Below are positions 15,577 through 24,628 of a stretch of DNA of 64,000 nt, in pieces. The translations under genes and the position numbers were made by a program. The notes under the pieces were generated by a model, which saw only the letters and a program-made list of their open reading frames with translations, was not told the origin of the DNA and searched no databases. How positions within the stretch are numbered: the first letter of the stretch is position 1; every line of letters starts with the position of its first letter. Source of the stretch: [Clostridium] aminophilum DSM 10710 (lineage in GTDB: Bacteria; Bacillota; Clostridia; Lachnospirales; Lachnospiraceae); contig NZ_JONJ01000001.1 of assembly GCF_000711825.1 (NCBI RefSeq), positions 62,001 to 126,000 on the forward strand, given 5' to 3'.

Positions 15577-17271
15577 ATGGAATTCAAGTTAAACATCGAA
15601 GCACCGAAGTCCTGGACACATGTCGTTCGCGAGGTTCCGCACGTTACTGCGGATCAGAGACGAAGAGCCCTGCAGGCAACGCACTACAATGAGTTCGCAT
15701 TTCCGGCAGGAATGCTCTATGTGGACTGTCTCTCCGATTCCGGCACCACGTCCATGACGGACACGCAGTGGGCTGCCATGTTCCTTGCCGACGAATCCTA
15801 CGGCCGCAACAAGGGCTATTATGTTCTCCTCGACGCATTCCGTGATCTCTGGGAGCGCGGAGACAATCAGGTTCGTCTGATCAATTACATGAAGGAAGGC
15901 ATCGACCGCGACGATGTGGAGAAAATGATGAACGACGTCTACCTGAAGGATTACGAGGGCGGATTCATCAACGGCGGACAGTTCCAGCTGTCCAGACCGA
16001 ACACCTTCATCGTTCCCCAGGGACGCTGCGCCGAGTCACTCCTCTTCGATGTTCTGAAACCGCTCTTTGCGAGAAGATGGCCGGGCAAAGTCTTCACGAT
16101 CCCGTCCAATGCGCATTTCGACACGACCGAGGGCAACATCAAGCAGATGGGCAATGTGCCGCGCAATCTCTTCCACAAGGAGATCCTCTTTGAGGTCCCG
16201 GAAAGCGGACATTATGACGTGAACCCGTTCAAGGGCGATATGGATATCGATAAGCTGAACCAGCTCCTCGACGCCGTCGGTGTGGAAAATGTTCCGCTCA
16301 TCTATACGACCGTCACCAACAACTCCGTCTGCGGTCAGGCCGTTTCCATGAAGAATATGCGGGAAGTATCCGCCATTGCACACAAGTACGGCATTCCGTA
16401 TGTGATGGACGGCGCAAGATGGGCAGAGAACTGCTACTTCATCAAGATGAACGAGCCGGGATATGCGGACAAATCCATTGCCGAGATCGCAAAGGAAATG
16501 TTCTCGCTGTTTGATGTGGTTTCCGCTTCTCTTAAGAAGAACGGCCATGCGAACATGGGCGGTCTCCTCGCGTTCCGCGACAAGGGACTCTTCTGGCAGA
16601 AATTCTCCGAGTTCAACGAGGACGGAACCGTCAAGGTGGACATCGGCCATCTTCTCAAGGTCCGCCAGATCTCCGCATACGGCAACGACTCCTACGGCGG
16701 CATGTCCGGACACGATATCATGGCCCTCTGCCAGGGACTCTATGAGGAGGCGAGATTCGACTATCAGGATGAGCGTGTAAAACAGTGCCAGTATCTGGCC
16801 GACGGCCTCACCCGAAACGGTGTTCCGGTCGTTCAGCCGGCCGGCGGACACGGCGTCTATGTCGATGTTGACCGGTTCTTTGATTACAAGCGCAATCATG
16901 AGAGCTTTGCCGGACAGGCCCTCTCTCTCGAGATGGTTCACCGTTACGGCATCCGTTGTTCCGAGCTGGGCGATTTCTCGATGGAATACGACCTGAAGAC
17001 GCCGGAGCAGCAGAAGGAAGTCTGCAACGTGGTTCGTCTGGCCATCAACCGCTCCCAGTTCAGCAAGCAGCATATGGATTACATCATTGCCGCGCTGACA
17101 CAGCTCTACAAAGACCGCGATACCATTCCGAATCTGAAGATCACCTTCGGTCACAGCCTGCCGATGCGTCATTTCCACGCATGGCTTGAGCCGTATGCAC
17201 CGACGGAAGAAGAAATGACGGATAAATCCAATTACAGCTACTGGAAGACCTGGACACCGGATCAGTTCTGA
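15577..17271 (+). CDS. tnaA: Tryptophanase-like PLP beta-eliminating lyase with an extended N-terminal half
   Basis: A 564-residue fold-type I PLP enzyme, about 90 residues longer than E. coli TnaA (471). Motifs: CLSDSGTTSM (51-60), VPQGRCAE phosphate loop (146-153), MDGARWAEN with the PLP-N1 Asp (D278) and LKKNGHANMGG with the Schiff-base Lys (K321). Asp182 (FDTT) corresponds to TnaA Asp137 rather than the tyrosine phenol-lyase Thr124, and Leu464 (ELG) replaces the lyase Arg381, so tryptophan rather than tyrosine is the better substrate guess: indole, pyruvate and ammonia as products. Most extra length is an insert at about 92-142. Preceded by GGGAGGT; followed by a terminator and an NSS transporter. 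Other beta-eliminated amino acids remain possible. Confidence 0.8.
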   Translation: MEFKLNIEAPKSWTHVVREVPHVTADQRRRALQATHYNEFAFPAGMLYVDCLSDSGTTSMTDTQWAAMFLADESYGRNKGYYVLLDAFRDLWERGDNQVRLINYMKEGIDRDDVEKMMNDVYLKDYEGGFINGGQFQLSRPNTFIVPQGRCAESLLFDVLKPLFARRWPGKVFTIPSNAHFDTTEGNIKQMGNVPRNLFHKEILFEVPESGHYDVNPFKGDMDIDKLNQLLDAVGVENVPLIYTTVTNNSVCGQAVSMKNMREVSAIAHKYGIPYVMDGARWAENCYFIKMNEPGYADKSIAEIAKEMFSLFDVVSASLKKNGHANMGGLLAFRDKGLFWQKFSEFNEDGTVKVDIGHLLKVRQISAYGNDSYGGMSGHDIMALCQGLYEEARFDYQDERVKQCQYLADGLTRNGVPVVQPAGGHGVYVDVDRFFDYKRNHESFAGQALSLEMVHRYGIRCSELGDFSMEYDLKTPEQQKEVCNVVRLAINRSQFSKQHMDYIIAALTQLYKDRDTIPNLKITFGHSLPMRHFHAWLEPYAPTEEEMTDKSNYSYWKTWTPDQF

Positions 17272-17350
17272 TGCTCTGATTGTCCGGATCAGTTCCGCTC
17301 CGGATAACCCGGATCGGAGCGGATCATGTCATCCGGAAGCGGATCATTTC

Positions 17351-17394
17351 GGAGACTGTCCGTCGCGGAAAGCGCGAAGACAGTCTCCTTTTTT
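17351..17394 (+). terminator. Intrinsic terminator after tryptophanase
   Basis: GGAGACTGTC (17351-17360) / GACAGTCTCC (17379-17388) followed by TTTTTT. A second dyad with CCGCTCCG/CGGAGCGG arms lies just upstream at about 17305-17325. Confidence 0.9.
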
Positions 17395-17572
17395 ACGCGA
17401 ACAACGAGCCAAAGCCCGCGACTGTGCGGGCCACGGCGGCTGCTATATTTTTTGTACCTTGACATAATACTGACACAGTAATTACAGCTTGAATAAGGAA
17501 GTGCTTTAAGTGACCACTCATTACATATTGACACCACCGGAGTAAATATCTCCGGAGAGTAGGGGGATTTGT
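17395..17572 (+). promoter_or_regulatory. Promoter/leader region of the NSS transporter
   Basis: TTGACA at about 17459-17464 has only a weak -10 (TTACAG) after 17 bp. A small hairpin CCGGAG-taaatat-CTCCGG (about 17538-17556) sits directly before the GTAGGGGGA ribosome site and could affect initiation. Confidence 0.3.
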
Positions 17573-18925
17573 ATGGTTGAAGCAAAAGTTCAGCCGAAGA
17601 AAAAAGCCGACGGATTTGATTCGAGAATCGGATTTATCCTGGCATGTGTTGGTTCTGCAGTAGGTATGGGAAATCTCTGGAGATTCCCCGTACTGGTCTC
17701 CGCCTGGGGCGGAATGACATTCCTGATTCCGTATTTCATTTTTGTAATTATCGTTGCCCGTCTCGGCGTAACGGAAGAGATCGCTCTCGGCCGCAGTACC
17801 GGAAAGGGCCCCATCGGCGCCTTCGGAAAAGCAACCGAACATGCCGGCAAGGGGGCAAAACTCGGTGAGAACATCGGCATTATCCCGTGTATCGGATCGC
17901 TTGCTCTGGCGATCGGATATTCCTGCGTCGTCGGATGGATTTTCAAGTATGTATATCTCGCATTTACCGGTCAGCTCTTTGCGATGGGAACCGACATGGA
18001 GCAAATCGGCGGAATGTTCGGAGGCACGGCAAGCGCCTTCGGAAACAATCTGTGGATTGTCATCGCGCTGACGGTCAATTTTGCCATTATGGCACTCGGC
18101 GTTGCAGGCGGTATCGAAAAAGCGAATAAAATCATGATGCCGCTGCTCTTTATCATGCTGATCGGTCTGGCCGTTTACGTCGGCGTTCAGCCGGGCGCAT
18201 CCGACGGTTTCCGCTACATCTTCACGGTCAACCCGGCAGGCCTTATGGATCCGAAGCTCTGGATCTTCGCCTTCGGCCAGGCATTTTTCTCGCTCTCGAT
18301 TGCCGGCAACGGAACCGTCATCTACGGTTCTTATCTCGGAAAGCACGAAGACGTGCCGGCTTCCGCGATCAACATCGGGATCTTCGATACCATGGCGGCG
18401 CTCCTTGCCGCGTTCCTGATCATCCCGGCGATGGCTACCTGCGGCGAAGAGCTCAGTGCAGGCGGTCCCGGCCTGATGTTCATCTATCTGCTGAACGTCA
18501 TGAACCGGATGCCGGGCGGCATGATCGTCGGCATCGTCTTCTATGTCTGCGTTATGTTTGCCGGGCTCAGTTCTCTGGTCAACCTCTATGAGGCTCCGGT
18601 TGCAACCCTGCAGCAGCAATTCGGCATGAAGCGTTTGACCGCTGTCGGCACCATCGCCGCAGTCGGAATCGGTGTCTCCATCATGATTCAGGGTATCGTC
18701 TCTGAATGGATGGATGCCGTTTCAATCTACATTTGCCCATTGGGTGCTCTCCTCGCCGGCGTCATGTTCTTCTGGGTATTCGGCAAAAAATATGCCCTCG
18801 AAGCCGCCAATGAAGGAGCAAAGAAACCGCTTGGTGATACCTGGTACATCGCCGGGAAATATCTCCTCTGCGGACTTGCTCTGACGGCTCTGGTAGCCGG
18901 CGCAATCCTCGGAGGTATCGGTTAA
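17573..18925 (+). CDS. NSS-family Na+-dependent amino-acid transporter (TnaT-like)
   Basis: A 450-residue LeuT-fold Na+ symporter with eleven to twelve membrane segments. TM1 carries the unwound GSAVGMGNLWRFP motif that binds Na+ and substrate, and TM6 has FFSLSIAGNGTVIYGSY, matching the conserved SxxxG Na+-site region. Bacterial NSS proteins take up Trp, Leu, Tyr or Met; TnaT of Symbiobacterium is a tryptophan transporter. Its position behind tryptophanase supports tryptophan import. It is separated from tryptophanase by a terminator and about 180 bp, so it may have its own promoter. A long GC-rich terminator hairpin follows. Confidence 0.9.
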   Translation: MVEAKVQPKKKADGFDSRIGFILACVGSAVGMGNLWRFPVLVSAWGGMTFLIPYFIFVIIVARLGVTEEIALGRSTGKGPIGAFGKATEHAGKGAKLGENIGIIPCIGSLALAIGYSCVVGWIFKYVYLAFTGQLFAMGTDMEQIGGMFGGTASAFGNNLWIVIALTVNFAIMALGVAGGIEKANKIMMPLLFIMLIGLAVYVGVQPGASDGFRYIFTVNPAGLMDPKLWIFAFGQAFFSLSIAGNGTVIYGSYLGKHEDVPASAINIGIFDTMAALLAAFLIIPAMATCGEELSAGGPGLMFIYLLNVMNRMPGGMIVGIVFYVCVMFAGLSSLVNLYEAPVATLQQQFGMKRLTAVGTIAAVGIGVSIMIQGIVSEWMDAVSIYICPLGALLAGVMFFWVFGKKYALEAANEGAKKPLGDTWYIAGKYLLCGLALTALVAGAILGGIG

Positions 18926-18940
18926 ATTATTCATCAGGCC

Positions 18941-18979
18941 GAACAGCCCCTCCCGTTTTCCGGACGGGAGAGGCTGTTC
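18941..18979 (+). terminator. Terminator hairpin after the NSS transporter
   Basis: Sixteen-bp stem with one mismatch: GAACAGCCCCTCCCGT (18941-18956) and ACGGGAGAGGCTGTTC (18964-18979), followed by TCGTTTCTG. Located 15 bp past the stop codon. Confidence 0.75.
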
Positions 18980-19062
18980 TCGTTTCTGCAAATCACTATT
19001 GCAATTTCATAAAGGGTAGTTTAACGTTATTCCTCTTCTTACACCTGATGCGGGCAGCCGGT

Positions 19063-20499
19063 TTACGCTTCCGCCTTTCTCATGCCGGCATCTCCGGCAG
19101 AACGGCCGGAAGAAAGCTTTGTGCCCGGAACCCACCATTTTGCCGCATAGGCAATAATCCACATGACGATCAGGATTGCCCAGGCGATTCCGCAGGAAGC
19201 CCAGCCGCCAACCAGATCGCCCATGGTGAACATCAGCATCGGCGGAATGATCTGAAGTCCGATGATGATCGGACGGTTGAATACATCCGCGATACCGGAG
19301 TCCTCAATTCCACGGCTCTTGAGATCCGGGTCCACCACTCTCTGAAGGAGAACGCCCGTCGCTGCAACGCCGGTTGCGTGTCCCCATACCATCATGTTGC
19401 GCTCAAACCAGTCTTTGTTTCCGCACTTGGAGCCGACTACAAAGAACCATAACCAGTTAATGAAGAAGCCCAGTGCACAGATAATAATCAGCGGCACCGC
19501 ATAGCTCATAACAACCGAGGTGTTCATGGATCCGATACCGGAGATCATCAGGAAATCGGTGCAGGTACCCTGAATTCTCTGGATGCTCGGACGATCGACG
19601 TATTCCTGAACGCCGGTTTTGTTGAGGATCATGTTCATGATCAGGGCAACGATCAGCGACAGACAGAATGCCGGGATCTCGATGGACATTCCAAAGCTGC
19701 TCTTGGAGAACTTCTTGAACAATTCGCAGAGCTCATATCCCGCGAAAGAACAGAGGAGAACAAGACCGAGATGGAAGCCGAGCTGATCGAGACAGATGTT
19801 GTTGATGGTGCTCTTTCCTGCGGAAGCCTGCTCATTCTTCGGGATCAGGCCGGTGCGCATGCTTAACGGAAGTTCCTTCGGGTCATCCACGTAGCGTGTG
19901 TGTCCTGCGCGGGTGCCCCAGTTGATCAGAATCATTCCGGTAAGAATACCGCCGACGATACCGATGGTTGCACAGGTATTGCCGAGATCTGTCATGTTCA
20001 TGATGCCGAGGTTTTCAAGGTTTGCGCCAACCGAAGCCGCTGTTCCGTGTCCGCCGTAGAATCCGGTTGCCATCATCAGTCCGAACGCGGAGCTCATCGC
20101 CGGGTAGAAATGCTGCAGAACAAGCAGTGTCACGGTAAGACCCGCCGCATACTGCAGAACCGCAATACCAGTAATATTGAAAAACATTCCTCCGGTCTCC
20201 CTGCTGAGTCCTTTTCCTGCCCCGCCCTTATCGCCAAGCGGTGTCGCTGCGAATACCAGAACGATCAGGACGCTGGCATACGTTCCGAATGAACCGGATA
20301 ACGGAAGTACACCCCAGCCGAACGGGCTCTTCGGCCCGAAGAACAGTGCGAGAAATCCTGCGATTACTGCCGGCGGAATCAGAAGTTTCTGCAATATCCT
20401 GAGATTCGCGCGAAGCATTTCACCGATCAGAAGCAATCCACCCATGACTGCGATATCGATCATTACCTGCCATATGGCATCTTTCATCGTTAGTTCCAT
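19063..20499 (-). CDS. GltS/ESS-type sodium:glutamate symporter family protein
   Basis: A 478-residue, roughly ten-to-twelve-span membrane protein. The first half contains MATGFYGGHGTAASVG, the GGHGTA hallmark of the ESS (GltS) family, and the second half has VWGHATGVAATG in the matching pseudo-repeat position. Family members import glutamate with Na+. It is the second gene of an operon, 21 bp after a D-2-hydroxyacid dehydrogenase gene, so the substrate could be glutamate or another dicarboxylic or oxo acid handled by that enzyme. Start at 20499 has a GGAGGGG site. About 20 residues past the last TM are hydrophilic. Confidence 0.82.
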   Translation of the reverse strand: MELTMKDAIWQVMIDIAVMGGLLLIGEMLRANLRILQKLLIPPAVIAGFLALFFGPKSPFGWGVLPLSGSFGTYASVLIVLVFAATPLGDKGGAGKGLSRETGGMFFNITGIAVLQYAAGLTVTLLVLQHFYPAMSSAFGLMMATGFYGGHGTAASVGANLENLGIMNMTDLGNTCATIGIVGGILTGMILINWGTRAGHTRYVDDPKELPLSMRTGLIPKNEQASAGKSTINNICLDQLGFHLGLVLLCSFAGYELCELFKKFSKSSFGMSIEIPAFCLSLIVALIMNMILNKTGVQEYVDRPSIQRIQGTCTDFLMISGIGSMNTSVVMSYAVPLIIICALGFFINWLWFFVVGSKCGNKDWFERNMMVWGHATGVAATGVLLQRVVDPDLKSRGIEDSGIADVFNRPIIIGLQIIPPMLMFTMGDLVGGWASCGIAWAILIVMWIIAYAAKWWVPGTKLSSGRSAGDAGMRKAEA

Positions 20500-20520
20500 A
20501 CCTTTTCCCCTCCGTTTTAT

Positions 20521-21597
20521 TTACATCGCGTAATACGGCAGCTGTTCTTCAAAATGTGTTCCGGCGTTCCGGTACCATGCCGTCACATGATGAATGGCAT
20601 CCTTCGCCTTCGCTTTCGCCGCGGCATCGGAATTGAATCCCTGATGCGGCTGCACATAAATGTTGCCGGTTCTCGCCTCGGCAATATCGATCAGATACTT
20701 TCCGGCTAAAACATCCGGATTGTTCGAGTAGATTTTGTGGCGGATGAACTGTGTGAATTCATCCTCATGGGAGAAGACATCCGTTCCGAATCCGGAGAGA
20801 TGACCTTCCTCATACAGCTTTAAGATTGCACTCTCCGGTGCGATCTCTCCTCTGGTAACATTGACGAAGATCAGGCCCTTTTTGCAGCTTCGAAGGTATT
20901 CCTCGGAGAAATATCCGACATTGTAGAACCGGCTTTCCGGAATCCTGGTCAGGTTCATCGAGTTGATGATGATATCGCTGTTTTCCGCCGCCTGTTCTTT
21001 GGAGACAAAATGAACCGTGTGTCCGTAAAGTTCATCCAGTTCCTTCTCTCGGATATCCACCGCCTGAACGGTCAGTCCGTTCGCCCGGAGCAGGTCATAA
21101 ATATGTTTTCCGATCTTACCTACTCCGAATACGGTTGCCACGCGCTCCTCATTCAGCTCGATGAACGAATCCGCTTTCATCCGCTCAAAGGTTGCCGCGT
21201 TAAGCGTATACTCATTCAGGCATCCGGCCGTGTCATACAGAAGTTTCATCGCGGTCTGTGCCACTGCATTGACGCAGTATTCGCGAAGCGATGCGACATT
21301 GGCCACGTCTTCCAGATCCTCCACGTGATCGTAGCCGGCACTTCGGGTGATGATGCTCTTCTTCGCCCCCCGCAGGTACTCCTCCGGAACCTTGGAGTGG
21401 GTCTTGATGGAAATGATGTCCGGCAGCTCGGTATCCGGGTGTTCCTGCATGAATTCCTGAAGAGTCTCATCGGTAACCAGTGATGTGAATTCTTTCGGAA
21501 GCAGTCCGTCGCGAATCGCCTGAGCAGTCTCATCTTTCAGGTGTTCGTACTCCGCTCCTAATGCCTCAAAATGAATAATGTTGTATTTCTTTCCCAT
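20521..21597 (-). CDS. D-isomer-specific 2-hydroxyacid dehydrogenase
   Basis: A 358-residue NAD(P)H-dependent reductase of the D-lactate dehydrogenase superfamily. The Rossmann motif is VFGVGKIGKHI; the catalytic triad is visible as Arg in NVTRGEIAPE, Glu in the GTDVFSHEDEF region and His in VQPHQGFNS (usually PHxA). It should interconvert a 2-oxo acid and its (R)-2-hydroxy acid. The start at 21597 follows AGGAGGG; an upstream in-frame codon at 21663 lacks a site. It is translated first in an operon with a GltS-type symporter. Candidate substrates include 2-oxoglutarate, pyruvate or aromatic oxo acids such as indolepyruvate, given tryptophanase nearby; the sequence alone does not decide. Confidence 0.85.
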   Translation of the reverse strand: MGKKYNIIHFEALGAEYEHLKDETAQAIRDGLLPKEFTSLVTDETLQEFMQEHPDTELPDIISIKTHSKVPEEYLRGAKKSIITRSAGYDHVEDLEDVANVASLREYCVNAVAQTAMKLLYDTAGCLNEYTLNAATFERMKADSFIELNEERVATVFGVGKIGKHIYDLLRANGLTVQAVDIREKELDELYGHTVHFVSKEQAAENSDIIINSMNLTRIPESRFYNVGYFSEEYLRSCKKGLIFVNVTRGEIAPESAILKLYEEGHLSGFGTDVFSHEDEFTQFIRHKIYSNNPDVLAGKYLIDIAEARTGNIYVQPHQGFNSDAAAKAKAKDAIHHVTAWYRNAGTHFEEQLPYYAM

Positions 21598-22146
21598 ATT
21601 CTTTCCCTCCTGATTCTCTGGGATCCTCCTTCCCGTCCAAAGCAAATCAGTTATCCGTTCCACGATACGTATCGTCCTCTGTGTTTTGCTATTTATTATT
21701 TAGCACACTAAAGTATCAGGAATCCTGCACATTGAGCGCTAAAAATTGATTTATCTTGCCGTTTGGTATTATCTTGTAATTTGTCTGTCTATTTCAGTTA
21801 AATGTTATGTTTTCTATGGTTTTGATTCATAAGGTGACCTTTCCTGCTGCCGAAATCCATCGATTCTTCCGGTTCTGCCCGCACCGAACGGTAAAATCAG
21901 GAAGGCCAAACTGAAAAATTGATTTTTCCTGCATATCTTGCGAATTAATTGATCATTTTTTTACTTTTTGAGGAATCTCTTGAACCGCGTCAAAAAACGA
22001 TTACACTTAATAGAAAAGACACTGATTCATGTTATTGTTCTGTTATTTTTTAGAGGTTCTTTCCCGGATTTCCTGTCCGGGCTTCATTGGCAGCTCCGAT
22101 ACGGTCCCGGATTCTCCGGCCCGTGCCGGATTCCGGAGGAGAAAAT
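21598..22146. promoter_or_regulatory. Divergent control region of the 2-hydroxyacid dehydrogenase and AraC genes
   Basis: A 549-bp AT-rich gap without a gene. A perfect 14-bp palindrome ACGATACGTATCGT (21662-21675) lies 65 bp upstream of the dehydrogenase and is a candidate operator. A TTAG-N4-CTAA dyad is at about 21699-21711. Toward AraC, TTGAAC (21980-21985), 16 bp, TACACT (22002-22007) is a possible promoter. Confidence 0.4.
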
Positions 22147-23049
22147 ATGCAGACTTATGAATATGAAATCCACATCAGCAGAAACAACACCTATTCCATG
22201 GACCTTCCGCATTTCCATGAAGAAATCGAGATCATGCTCTGTACGTCCGGGGAGGGCGTCTTCTTCATTGAGCCCAACACTTACCCCCTGCACCGCGGGC
22301 AGCTCTTTCTGATCAGTTCTTCCACCCTTCACCGCAGTGTGGCCAATGATGAATACCGCTGTATGGTATTCCACATTCTTCCGTCTGTTCTGGAAAATAT
22401 CTCCTCTCCGCAAAGCGATTTCTTCCGGGACAGTAAATATTCCGGCCTGATCGCCACCCTGTCGGAAGAGGAAACCGCTGAGATGTCCGGTCAGATTGCC
22501 GCTCTCAGCCGGGATTTCGGCGACGGTTTCGGTGCGGACATCCGCCAGATGATCGCCCTCTACCAGTTTCTTCTGTCGTTTCATGAAAAGAAGTCGCACC
22601 TGTCGCCCGCGGCAGAGGACGATGACAGCGTTCATTTCCACTCCGGCCACATCGGCACGGTCAGCATCAATAAAGTCATCGCGTACATTCAGGACCATCT
22701 GGCCGAGCCAATGTCTCTTCAGAGCGTCTCGTCCGACCTGTTCATGAGCAAGTATTATCTGTCCCACAATTTTAAAAAGGCAACCGGCTTCAGCGTCATG
22801 GAATACGTGATCTACTGCCGGATCCTGCGCGCAAGGTCACTTTTGCGCGCCGGAATGAGCGTCCAGACCGTGGGGGAAGCCGTCGGCTTTGCCAGCAACG
22901 AACATTTCATCCGGACGTTTAAAAAGATCACCCATATCACGCCAAAGCAGTATGCGATCCACTACCGCCGCGTCAATCAGGAGCATTCCCGGGATCTGCT
23001 GGTCATCGAGGGAAGAAACGGGCGGATCCAGCGAAAGACACCGTCATAA
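22147..23049 (+). CDS. AraC-family transcriptional regulator
   Basis: A 300-residue regulator with an N-terminal cupin-like ligand domain (HFHEEIEIMLCTSGEG, then YPLHRGQLFLISS, about 20-65) and a C-terminal pair of AraC helix-turn-helix motifs (about 180-275), ending in the signature VGFASNEHFIRTFKKITHITPKQY (given here in parts: VGFASNEHFIRTF, THITPKQY). It is divergent from the 2-hydroxyacid dehydrogenase/GltS operon across a 549-bp region and is a plausible activator of it. Start at 22147 has GGAGGAG; a longer frame to 22087 lacks a site. Ligand unknown. Confidence 0.9.
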   Translation: MQTYEYEIHISRNNTYSMDLPHFHEEIEIMLCTSGEGVFFIEPNTYPLHRGQLFLISSSTLHRSVANDEYRCMVFHILPSVLENISSPQSDFFRDSKYSGLIATLSEEETAEMSGQIAALSRDFGDGFGADIRQMIALYQFLLSFHEKKSHLSPAAEDDDSVHFHSGHIGTVSINKVIAYIQDHLAEPMSLQSVSSDLFMSKYYLSHNFKKATGFSVMEYVIYCRILRARSLLRAGMSVQTVGEAVGFASNEHFIRTFKKITHITPKQYAIHYRRVNQEHSRDLLVIEGRNGRIQRKTPS

Positions 23050-23065
23050 AGAAATAAAAAAGCAA

Positions 23066-23115
23066 AAAGATGCTGCTGCATCCGGCAGTTCCCCGCCGGA
23101 TGCAGCAGCATCTTT
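23066..23115 (-). terminator. Perfect 21-bp stem terminator between convergent genes
   Basis: AAAGATGCTGCTGCATCCGGC (arms 23066-23086 and 23095-23115) with an 8-nt loop. On the minus strand it is followed by TTTTTGCTTTTTT, a textbook terminator for the HAD gene; it may also stop AraC transcription. Confidence 0.9.
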
Positions 23116-23265
23116 GCTGTCTGAACTTTATACTGTTTTCTCTTCAGAAACTTCGGAAAGCGCCATTTCGGCGACGCCGCAGCCGCTCTCCCGCAGCCGA
23201 CCCCCGTCGGTTGTTGCGCGCCGGGGGGGCTCTGGCCTTGTGTTCGTATCGTGTTACCGGCCGGA

Positions 23266-24540
23266 TCACTTGTACCGCCGGATCTCGTCCTCAATAACCT
23301 CAAATCCTTTATCCGGAGTCCTGGTCACACCGTCTCCGTAGATGGTCTTCCAGTCGTCTTTCATGGAAACCGGAATCCAGTGGAACTCTTCACAGAGCGC
23401 TCTCATCTTATCGGCTTTCTCAACATTTCCGTACTCTCTCTCCGTATCGTCGCAGCAGAGCATAAATGCCAGACTCTTATACGGATTCTTTGTGATCGTG
23501 TACTCCGCCATGCTGGAGTCGCCGGTACTGTTGCCAAACGAGAGAACCGGCTGTTTTCCGATCTCCTGCGCGATGACCGCAACTTTATTCATCTTCAGAT
23601 TCTTAATGATGAACTCTCCGCCGAGGATGAGATCATCACGGTCAGTATAGACATAGTGAAGACCGTCCTTGTCTTCCTGGCCGCGGGCAACCAGCGTTTC
23701 ATCCGAACCGATCACGTGCTCCGCCGGAATGTGGATCAGGTCATTGTCCTCCACAAGCCCCCGGACAATCAGACGGTCTGTTCCGCTGACGATGTAGGAA
23801 GTAAAGCCATTCGCCTCCAGATACTCCAGAACTTCCATCATCGGACGGTAGAATGACTCGCCTCTGGTCATCCCGCTGTAGCCCGGCGCCGGCTGGTTCC
23901 GGTAGTTTCTCACATAATCCACAAATTCACGGATCGTCATGCCGGCAAATGATGAAGCGATTGCTTTTCCGTGATCGATATCCATGGTTGACGGATATTT
24001 TCCGTCCTGAATCCACTGGAGGATCTGCACCGCAACCTCTTTCTCCGTATCCGTCGCCTTATCCTTATACTCCGGATCTTCGAGAACACGCTGCAGAAGC
24101 AGACTGTGGTCAAAATAAATCGGATTCGTCTCACTGCAGAGCGTGCCGTCGAGGTCAAAGACCGCGATACGGTTTTCTACCGGGATAAAGTCCGGGCTTC
24201 CCTCTCTTGTGACCGTTTCCACATAATCGGTCAGCTGTTTTGCCGGTTCCGCGTTCTCCGTCCAAAGCGACAGCTGCTTTGCGATGTCTTTGTTCTCATC
24301 CGCCGCAGCTATCCCTCCGTCTGCCGCAGTCGTCTCCGCAGAGTCTGCGGCTTTCGCGGTCTCCGTTCCGGCTGCTGCCGACTGCTCGGCTGCCGCCTGC
24401 TGCACCGCCGCCTGCTGCGCCGCTCCCTCCTGTTGTTTTTTGCTCATTGTCCCCATCAGGAAAAAGCTCTCGATCAAAAGAATGCAGATCGCCGCGATCG
24501 CGACGGCTTTCCATGTTTTTGTACTCTTATGTTCTTGCAT
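23266..24540 (-). CDS. Membrane-anchored or secreted HAD-superfamily phosphatase
   Basis: A 424-residue protein with an N-terminal signal anchor (about 10-31), an Ala/Gln/Thr-rich linker (about 36-80) and a HAD phosphatase domain. Motif I is FDLDGT (D129, D131), motif II SGTD, motif IV FGNSTGDSSM. The catalytic domain would face outside the membrane, which is unusual for HAD enzymes. The start at 24540 follows a GAGAGGAA site; the frame is open further upstream to 24795 but would overlap the preceding gene. It follows the transpeptidase-dipeptidase-binding-protein fusion by 88 bp and probably shares its mRNA. Substrate unknown; an extracellular phosphomonoester is likely. Confidence 0.82.
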   Translation of the reverse strand: MQEHKSTKTWKAVAIAAICILLIESFFLMGTMSKKQQEGAAQQAAVQQAAAEQSAAAGTETAKAADSAETTAADGGIAAADENKDIAKQLSLWTENAEPAKQLTDYVETVTREGSPDFIPVENRIAVFDLDGTLCSETNPIYFDHSLLLQRVLEDPEYKDKATDTEKEVAVQILQWIQDGKYPSTMDIDHGKAIASSFAGMTIREFVDYVRNYRNQPAPGYSGMTRGESFYRPMMEVLEYLEANGFTSYIVSGTDRLIVRGLVEDNDLIHIPAEHVIGSDETLVARGQEDKDGLHYVYTDRDDLILGGEFIIKNLKMNKVAVIAQEIGKQPVLSFGNSTGDSSMAEYTITKNPYKSLAFMLCCDDTEREYGNVEKADKMRALCEEFHWIPVSMKDDWKTIYGDGVTRTPDKGFEVIEDEIRRYK

Positions 24541-24628
24541 AGGTTCCTCTCTTCTTTCGGCCGGACGGCATTCTCGGGACACCGTCCGGCCCGGTATACC
24601 GTCGGATGACGGGTTCCGGAAAACTTGC

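Noticed and set aside
15577-17271. Tyrosine phenol-lyase assignment
   Set aside because: The lyase-specific Thr124 and Arg381 positions are Asp182 and Leu464 here, which is the tryptophanase pattern.
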